DNA from: Amycolatopsis bullii
Lineage (GTDB): Bacteria; Actinomycetota; Actinomycetes; Mycobacteriales; Pseudonocardiaceae
Direction of reading: 5' to 3'
Length of the DNA stretch: 59,298 nt
Assembly (NCBI RefSeq): GCF_014654205.1
Contig: NZ_BNAW01000056.1
Location: forward strand, 1 to 59,298
Part shown: positions 54,532 to 59,298 of the stretch, in pieces
Numbering within the stretch: position 1 is the first letter of the stretch
How the letters are laid out: every line of letters starts with the position of its first letter
Made by a program: the position numbers and the translations under genes
Notes under the pieces: generated by a model
Seen by the model: the letters and a program-made list of their open reading frames with translations, nothing else
What the model was told of the DNA's origin: nothing
Database searches by the model: none

Positions 54532-55302
54532 TCAGGAGAACTGGAGAGAACGCTTCGCCAGGCCGTGCCAGAAGCCGTCGATCACCGTGCGCCCGGATCC
54601 CTCGTCCGAAGTGGCGCCCAGGGAGACGAACAGCGGGGCGAAGTGCTCGATGCGCGGGTGCGCGAGCGCCGCCGCCGGCGCTTTGTGCCGGAAATCCAGC
54701 AGGGTGTCGACGTCCCCGTCGCGCAGGACCTCGGCACCCCAGTGGTCGAACTCGGCCGACCAGGACGGCGGCGTCCCGTCGGTGGCGCGGGCCATGCCGC
54801 TCAGGTTGTGGGTGAAGAAGCCGCTGCCGATGATCAGCACGCCTTCGTCGCGCAGCGGCGCGAGCTTGCGGCCGAGGTCGAACAGCTCCCGCGGGTCGAG
54901 CGAGGGCATCGAAACCTGCAGCACCGGGAGGTCCGCGTCCGGGAACATCTCGACCAGCGGCACGTAGGCGCCGTGGTCGAGGCCGCGCTCCGGGGCGTCG
55001 TGCACGGGCGTCTCGGTCGAGCGAAGCAGCTTCCGGACCTTCGCTGCCAGCTCCGGTGCGCCGGGAGCCGCGTACTTCACCTGGTAGTAGCGCGCGGGGA
55101 AGCCCCAGAAGTCGTACACGAGCGGCACGGTCGTCGTCGCCCCGATGGTCAGCGGCGCTTCCTCCCAGTGCGCCGACACGACGAGGATCGCGCGGGGCTT
55201 CGGCAGGTCGGCCGACCAGGCGGCGAGCTGGCGGGTCCACGTGGTGTCGTCGGCGAGCGGCGGCGCTCCGTGGCTGAGGTAGAGGACCGGGGTGCGGGTC
55301 AT
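54532..55302 (-). CDS. DODA-type extradiol aromatic ring-opening dioxygenase (LigB/YgiD-like)
   Basis: The 256-residue class III extradiol dioxygenase has an iron/zinc-binding His near 11 (L-Y-L-S-H-G-A-P), S-A-H-W near 44-47, G-L-D-H-G-A-Y-V-P near 107, and S-G-F-F-T-H-N-L near 160, with a further conserved His near 225. The family opens catechol-type rings, and the YgiD branch acts on DOPA-like compounds. The substrate here is unknown. ATG has GGAG nearby. A palindrome GTTGAA-AG-TTCAAC lies just upstream, a likely repressor site, perhaps for one of the MarR proteins next door. Confidence 0.88.
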   Translation of the reverse strand: MTRTPVLYLSHGAPPLADDTTWTRQLAAWSADLPKPRAILVVSAHWEEAPLTIGATTTVPLVYDFWGFPARYYQVKYAAPGAPELAAKVRKLLRSTETPVHDAPERGLDHGAYVPLVEMFPDADLPVLQVSMPSLDPRELFDLGRKLAPLRDEGVLIIGSGFFTHNLSGMARATDGTPPSWSAEFDHWGAEVLRDGDVDTLLDFRHKAPAAALAHPRIEHFAPLFVSLGATSDEGSGRTVIDGFWHGLAKRSLQFS

Positions 55303-55316
55303 CGACGGCTCCAGAT

Positions 55317-55330
55317 GTTGAAAGTTCAAC
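55317..55330. promoter_or_regulatory. Palindrome GTTGAA-AG-TTCAAC upstream of dioxygenase
   Basis: Perfect 6-base arms around two bases, 15 bases upstream of the dioxygenase ATG. Size and position fit a MarR- or other winged-helix repressor operator. Confidence 0.55.
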
Positions 55331-55369
55331 TACTACCGTACCTGACGCCCGCGGGCCCCGGGATATTCC

Positions 55370-55762
55370 TCAGGCGGCTTCGAGGTTCGCGGCGCACCTT
55401 TCGAGGGTTCGCAGCGTGGTGCGGTAGTCGTCGTCGCTGATGCCCGCCATGGATTTCGCGCGGAACTGCTTGACGTGCGCTTCGACGCGGGCGTGGGCTT
55501 CGCGGCCGTCGGCGGTCAAGGTGCCGTCTTCGGTGACCCACCCGCGGGCGCGCAGGTCGGCCACCTTCGGCGCCATCGATCCCTCGCCGGCGACGAACGG
55601 CGCCATCGCCGTGTCGACCTGCTCCGGCGTGCGGGCGCCGAGGGCGATCGTGTTGAGTACCTGCCAGTGCCGGCGGGTCAGCGACTCCGCGTCGAGGGCC
55701 AGGGCCATGGAGGATTCGAGGAGCTCGTGGAGGTGGCGCAGCCACCAGCCGAGGGGTTTCAT
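55370..55762 (-). CDS. MarR family transcriptional regulator
   Basis: The 130-residue winged-helix protein: R-R-H-W-Q-V-L-N-T-I-A-L-G near 31-43 matches the MarR helix region, and the wing is G-W-V-T-E-D-G-T-L-T near 74-83. It lies upstream of, and on the same strand as, the dioxygenase, 67 bases away, so it may control it through the palindrome between them. It is divergent from the second MarR gene. No Cys pair for redox sensing. The ligand is unknown. Confidence 0.82.
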   Translation of the reverse strand: MKPLGWWLRHLHELLESSMALALDAESLTRRHWQVLNTIALGARTPEQVDTAMAPFVAGEGSMAPKVADLRARGWVTEDGTLTADGREAHARVEAHVKQFRAKSMAGISDDDYRTTLRTLERCAANLEAA

Positions 55763-55786
55763 GAGGACTCCAACATATCAATGAGC

Positions 55787-55812
55787 AACTACATGTAAAA
55801 GTACATGTAGTT
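55787..55812. promoter_or_regulatory. Perfect 11-base-arm palindrome between divergent MarR genes
   Basis: AACTACATGTA, then AAAG, then TACATGTAGTT. It ends 16 bases before the ATG of the plus-strand MarR gene and sits 25 bases from the start of the minus-strand one. It is almost certainly an operator, most likely bound by one of the two MarR proteins for autoregulation. Confidence 0.8.
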
Positions 55813-55828
55813 CGGAGGTGGAGCAACC

Positions 55829-56281
55829 ATGACGGACGCGGTGGCCGACGTCGAGCGCGCCATGATCGCGATCCGCCGCAGCCAGCAGCGGCGAGCCCTC
55901 AGCCGGATCGGCAAGGCGAGAGGCCGGGGCGCGCACGACCCGGTGTTCGAGCTGCTCGACGTCGTCGAAGAGCTCGCCGAACGCGGAGAGCCCAGCACGG
56001 TGACGGCGCTGAGCGCGGCGATGGGCGTCGACCAGCCCCGCGCGAGCCGGCTCGTGGCGCGCGCGGTCGAGCAGGGCCTGCTTCGCCGCGAAGCCGATCA
56101 GCGCGACGGACGGCGTGCGGTGCTCGTGCCGACCGCGGCCGGCCAGGAGCACCTCGACGAGATGCACGCCTTCCGCCGCGGGGTGTTCGCGGAGGTCATG
56201 GCGGACTGGCCGGAGGAGGACCGCGAGACGTTCGGCAGGCTCCTCACGGCGTTCGTCCGCGGGTACAGCGCTCTCGGCTAG
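55829..56281 (+). CDS. MarR family transcriptional regulator
   Basis: The 150-residue MarR protein has a recognition helix at A-M-G-V-D-Q-P-R-A-S-R-L-V near 64-76 and a wing at L-L-R-R-E-A-D-Q-R-D-G-R-R-A-V-L near 84-99, with the conserved D-x-R-D-G-R. The ribosome site GGAGGTGGAG is strong. Its promoter contains the long palindrome. The 3' end overlaps dnaB by four bases on the other strand. Targets beyond itself and its divergent neighbour are unknown. Confidence 0.92.
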   Translation: MTDAVADVERAMIAIRRSQQRRALSRIGKARGRGAHDPVFELLDVVEELAERGEPSTVTALSAAMGVDQPRASRLVARAVEQGLLRREADQRDGRRAVLVPTAAGQEHLDEMHAFRRGVFAEVMADWPEEDRETFGRLLTAFVRGYSALG

Positions 56282-57687
56282 TCGTGCGAGAGGTCGACGA
56301 AGCGGCTGTAGTGCAGCTGGTGCGCGACGGTGATCGTCGCCGTCGGCCCGGCGCGGTGCTTCGCGATGATCAGATCCGCCTCGCCCGCGCGCGGGTCGTC
56401 CCGCTCCCAGGCGTCCGGGCGGTTGACCAGGATGACGAGGTCGGCGTCCTGCTCCAGTGAGCCGGACTCACGCAGGTCGGACAGCATCGGGCGCTTGTCC
56501 GTGCGCTGTTCCGGACCACGGTTCAGCTGGCTGATCGCGATCACCGGGACCTCGATCTCCTTCGCCAGCAGCTTCATCTGCCGCGAGAACTCCGAAACTT
56601 CCTGCTGCCGCGACTCGACACGCTTGCCCGACGTCATCAGCTGCAGGTAGTCGAGGACGACGAGCTTGAGGTCGTTGCGCTGCTTCAGCCGGCGCGCCTT
56701 CGCACGGATCTCCATCATCGTCATGTTCGGCGAGTCGTCGACGAACAGCGGTGCCTCGGAGACCTCGCTCATCCGGCGGGCCAGCCGCGTCCAGTCGTCG
56801 TCGGACATCTTGCCGCCGCGCATGTCGGCGAGGCGGATCTTGGCCTCGGCCGAGAGCATGCGCATGACGATCTCGGTCCGGCTCATTTCCAGCGAGAAGA
56901 TGACGCTGGTCAGGCCGTGCCGGATCGACGCCGAGCGGGCGAAGTCCAGGCCCAGTGTCGACTTGCCGACACCGGGACGGGCGGCGACGATGATCATCTG
57001 ACCCGGGTGCAGCCCGTTGGTCAGCTCGTCGAAGTCGGTGAACCCGGTCGGGATGCCCTGCGACTGGCCACCGCGCGAGGCGATCGCGTCGATCTCGTCC
57101 ATCGTGGGCTGCAGCAGCTCTTCCAGCGCGACGTAGTCCTCGCTGGTCCGGCGCTCGGTGACGTCGTAGATCGCGGCCTGCGCGCGGTCGACCACCTCGT
57201 CGATGTTGGCGCCGTCGGCCGCGGCCGCGCCGTAGCCGTACTGCACGATCCGGGTGCCCGCCTCGACCAGCCGGCGCAGCACAGCCTTCTCCGAGACGAT
57301 CTCGGCGTAGTAGCCGGCGTTCGCCGCGGTCGGCACCGTCGCGATCAGCGTGTGCAGGTACGGCGCGCCGCCGACGCGGCCCAGCTCGCCGCGCCGCTCC
57401 AGCTCGGCCGACACGGTGATCGGGTCGGCCGGCTCGCCGCGGCCGTAGAGGTCGAGGATGCAGTCGTAGATCGCCTGGTGCGCGGGCCGGTAGAAGTCGT
57501 CGGGGCCGAGCGCCTCGATGACGTCGGCGACCGCGTCCTTCGACAGCAGCATGCCGCCGAGCACGGACTGCTCGGCCGCGATGTCCTGCGGCGGCTGGCG
57601 GTCGAAGCCGCCACCACCGGGACCGGGGTCGCTCGGACCCGGGTCGGACTCCGCGTACATCGGACTGCGGTCGTCGGTCAGCGCCAC
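56278..57687 (-). CDS. dnaB: Replicative DNA helicase DnaB
   Basis: The 469-residue hexameric helicase unwinds DNA ahead of the replisome. An N-terminal primase-interacting domain starts at A-A-E-Q-S-V-L-G-G near 35, Walker A is A-R-P-G-V-G-K-S-T near 236-244, and Walker B is L-V-V-L-D-Y-L-Q-L near 340. The DnaB signature R-E-S-G-S-L-E-Q-D-A-D follows near 403. No intein is present, unlike some actinobacterial dnaB genes. The GTG at 57687 is preferred because AGGAGG lies 11 bases upstream and M-A-L-T-D-D resembles mycobacterial starts; GTG at 57699 is alternative. rplI, often next to dnaB, is not adjacent; a DnaA-box-rich gap is. Confidence 0.96.
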   Translation of the reverse strand: MALTDDRSPMYAESDPGPSDPGPGGGGFDRQPPQDIAAEQSVLGGMLLSKDAVADVIEALGPDDFYRPAHQAIYDCILDLYGRGEPADPITVSAELERRGELGRVGGAPYLHTLIATVPTAANAGYYAEIVSEKAVLRRLVEAGTRIVQYGYGAAAADGANIDEVVDRAQAAIYDVTERRTSEDYVALEELLQPTMDEIDAIASRGGQSQGIPTGFTDFDELTNGLHPGQMIIVAARPGVGKSTLGLDFARSASIRHGLTSVIFSLEMSRTEIVMRMLSAEAKIRLADMRGGKMSDDDWTRLARRMSEVSEAPLFVDDSPNMTMMEIRAKARRLKQRNDLKLVVLDYLQLMTSGKRVESRQQEVSEFSRQMKLLAKEIEVPVIAISQLNRGPEQRTDKRPMLSDLRESGSLEQDADLVILVNRPDAWERDDPRAGEADLIIAKHRAGPTATITVAHQLHYSRFVDLSHD

Positions 57688-57931
57688 CGCCCCGGACACC
57701 TCCTCATCGGTCGAACACCCGTTCGATTATGCCGGATCTTCGCTCTCGAAGCACGGGGCTGGCGCCCCGGCTTTTGGTCCACCGGTCGTGCACCGGACCT
57801 CGTCCCCCGATGATCGGCGACAACGCCGGCCGGCTGCCGCAGACACGCGGGAGCACCACCGTGAGTACAGGCCCGAGCGGGCACGCTAGATCCCCCGGAA
57901 GGCCGATGGCAATTCAGGGTGGGGACCCTTC

Positions 57932-58155
57932 TGTGGACAACCTGGGGATGAACGGGGGTAACCAATCACAGGTGCCGCGAGAGCTGTGGACAAGTTGGGG
58001 ACAAGCCTGATCGGCTCTGACAAAAACGCAGGTCAGCGGCTGTGTACAAGGTGTGGAGAACTTGCGGAAAACTCGTCCGGCGTGTCGCGAGAAGTCCGTT
58101 CTTCGGCGTGTCGTGGACCAGCTCGAACCCATTGGACCGCGCCACCTGTGGATGA
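57932..58155 (+). promoter_or_regulatory. Cluster of DnaA boxes upstream of dnaB
   Basis: TGTGGACAA, the complement of the actinobacterial DnaA box TTGTCCACA, occurs at 57932 and 57985. Single-mismatch copies are TGGGGACAA at 57996, TGTGTACAA at 58041, TGTGGAGAA at 58052 and TGTGGATGA at 58147 (against TGTGGATAA). All six face the same way within 224 bases. The 517-base gap (57688-58204) holds no gene I can support. It could bind DnaA to regulate dnaB or titrate DnaA. oriC itself is unlikely without dnaA and dnaN nearby. Confidence 0.65.
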
Positions 58156-58204
58156 ATATCACAGAGGGTAGACGCGATGACCCGGTGGGCTGAACGGCCC
58201 TTCG

Positions 58205-58993
58205 TCAGGCCGCGGTGAGCCGGCCCTGTGCGCTGCGTAACCGGTCGGCGAGAACGCGCTGGTCGGCCGGGGTGAAGGCGATCCGGTTCTCGCCGCGCCC
58301 CGGAATCTCTTCGGTCAGCCACCGGCCTTCCGACGTATCGATGTAGTTCACCGGGCGTTCGATCCGGTGCCGGGCGCCGGTGCGGCTGCGGGCCGCGACG
58401 TAGAGGCTGCCGCTCCCCATCCGGCGCAACGCGAGGATCCGGCGGAGCTCTTCGACCTCCTGCGACCCCTCGGCCGGGCGGTCGCTGCGGAGCACCGCGA
58501 ACGCGCCGTCGTCGCCGCGGGCGGTGCCCTCGATCTGGCTCTTCGGCACGGCGAGCGGTGTCCCGCGGCCCGGCGCCAGCTTCGGGATCTGCCCGAGGAA
58601 GTCGTCGAGCAGCTCGCCCGGACGCGTGGACTCCAGCACGACGACGTCCAGCTCCTCGTGCTTGGCCAGCACGAACGCCTCACCGCCGGCGCTGCCGGCG
58701 AGCAGCCGGTAGCTCACCGGCTTGCCCTGGAACCCGCCGTCGATCCAGCCGTAGTACTCCAGCTGCGGCCGGGCGATCGCCTCGATCGTCGCGACGAACC
58801 CCGGGTGCATGCCGCGCGGGCCGAACAGCCCGGCCTTGGCGAGCTCGGCGTTGGTCTGCTCGTCCTCGGCGCGCTGGGCCTCGTCGCTGTACCAGGTCGG
58901 CTTCTCCGACAGCACCGTGTGCGGCTCGCCGCCCCGGCGCCGGATCAGGTTGATCAGGGTGCCGGTCGTGATGGTGACCTGCCTGTCCAGCAC
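58205..58993 (-). CDS. EspG family ESX secretion-associated protein
   Basis: The 262-residue EspG homologue has T-G-T-L-I-N-L-I-R-R near 10, then R-P-Q-L-E-Y-Y-G-W-I-D near 75 and V-N-Y-I-D-T-S-E-G-R-W-L near 215. It differs clearly from the copy at 33765-34508 and resembles the EspG group common in Pseudonocardiaceae. It should chaperone the long WXG/PPE-like protein encoded just upstream. GTG start; the longer frame has no better ribosome site. Confidence 0.8.
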   Translation of the reverse strand: MLDRQVTITTGTLINLIRRRGGEPHTVLSEKPTWYSDEAQRAEDEQTNAELAKAGLFGPRGMHPGFVATIEAIARPQLEYYGWIDGGFQGKPVSYRLLAGSAGGEAFVLAKHEELDVVVLESTRPGELLDDFLGQIPKLAPGRGTPLAVPKSQIEGTARGDDGAFAVLRSDRPAEGSQEVEELRRILALRRMGSGSLYVAARSRTGARHRIERPVNYIDTSEGRWLTEEIPGRGENRIAFTPADQRVLADRLRSAQGRLTAA

Positions 58994-59080
58994 CGCTCTT
59001 GCCCCCAGTGGAGATCGTTGGTGAACCCGGTGGGAGCCGGGCGCGCCCATCTTGGCACGCGCCCGGGGCCCCCGCGTGCG

Positions 59081-59298
59081 CTACTCGCCGATGACCGGCG
59101 GCGCGGTCAGCTCGTCGGTTCCGAAGATGTCGTTCGGGTCGTCGCCGAGCAGGTACTTCGACGTGCGTTCTTCGTCGCCGCCGCCCTGGCCCTTGGCGCC
59201 GCCGGGGTGCATGCCGCCCATGCCACCCATCCCGGAGGCCCCGGCGCGGCCGGCACCCGCGCCGCCCATCGCCCCGCCGGCACCCGCGCCGCCCCGGC
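59081..59298 (-). CDS. C-terminus of long WXG/PPE-like ESX substrate (partial)
   Basis: The frame enters from the right edge and encodes a Gly/Met/Ala-rich tail (G-M-G-G-M-G-G-M-H-P-G-G). The ending is Y-L-L-G-D-D-P-N-D-I-F-G, then A-P-P-V-I-G-E. The same ending and the same following EspG gene occur at 34505-35917, which identifies it as the tail of a paralogous ESX substrate. The N-terminal domain lies outside the window. Confidence 0.7.
   Translation of the reverse strand, partial: RGGAGAGGAMGGAGAGRAGASGMGGMGGMHPGGAKGQGGGDEERTSKYLLGDDPNDIFGTDELTAPPVIGE

Noticed and set aside
57688..58204. Chromosomal origin oriC
   Set aside because: DnaA boxes are present but dnaA, dnaN, and an obvious AT-rich unwinding element are missing; a regulatory or titration cluster is more likely.
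57966..58322. Possible 118-residue minus-strand gene between dnaB and espG
   Set aside because: No ribosome site or domain, and it lies over the DnaA-box cluster and the end of espG; probably chance.

Overview
The window is a very GC-rich, gene-dense actinobacterial segment. Gene content and protein style (DUF6049, MutT4-like NUDIX, DUF3558, EspG, YbaB next to ESX substrates, MacS-type kinase, PE-PGRS-like secreted repeats) point to Pseudonocardiaceae, most likely Amycolatopsis. The left end carries murJ (5' end only), DUF6049, mutT4-like and pcnA. This is the group that lies close to oriC beside the cpnT toxin locus in Mycobacterium tuberculosis (Rv3901c-Rv3910), so the segment is probably oriC-proximal, although dnaA and oriC are not in it.

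Layout. 1-4477: murJ/DUF6049/NUDIX on the minus strand, divergent from pcnA. 4481-6652: orphan histidine kinase and a methyltransferase. 6639-24091: an eight-gene minus-strand polymorphic-toxin operon. In transcription order it holds a YbaB-like protein, a WXG100-like protein, a 2482-residue multi-domain toxin, a small candidate immunity protein, a TNT-related protein, a degenerate ADP-ribosylglycohydrolase (ARH), a tandem ARH with one intact domain, and a second TNT-related protein. 24184-31952: MFS transporter, YqgE, an SdpI-like membrane protein, a phytase-like secreted protein, leuS behind a leucine-rich leader peptide and attenuator, and an SDR enzyme. 31949-38977: a TetR regulator and a divergent cluster of ESX (type VII secretion) substrates and accessories (DUF3558 lipoprotein, PE-like, EspG and long WXG/PPE-like proteins on one strand; YbaB-, EspC- and WXG100-like proteins and a membrane protein on the other). 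39304-42578: ribokinase, ParB-like protein and PTS enzyme I. 42990-49258: MFS transporter, DUF1707 protein, lipoprotein, LuxR/MacS two-component system and an AI-2E-family permease. 49484-54302: two secreted proteins, the second a 1209-residue protein with about 14 chaplin-like repeats. 54532-59298: extradiol dioxygenase, two divergent MarR regulators around a long palindrome, dnaB, a DnaA-box cluster, and another EspG with the C-terminus of its long ESX partner.

The main discovery candidate is the 6639-24091 operon. Its central protein has an ESX/CpnT-like N-terminus and a long low-complexity linker, followed by ART, inactive deamidase-like, ART, intact deamidase (Cys1985/His2066/Asp2081) and RelA/SpoT-like modules. 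The downstream genes look matched to those activities: ARH proteins would reverse ADP-ribosylation, and the overlapping 145-residue protein is the natural candidate immunity factor for the C-terminal module. All functions are inferred from motifs read by eye; no database search was run.
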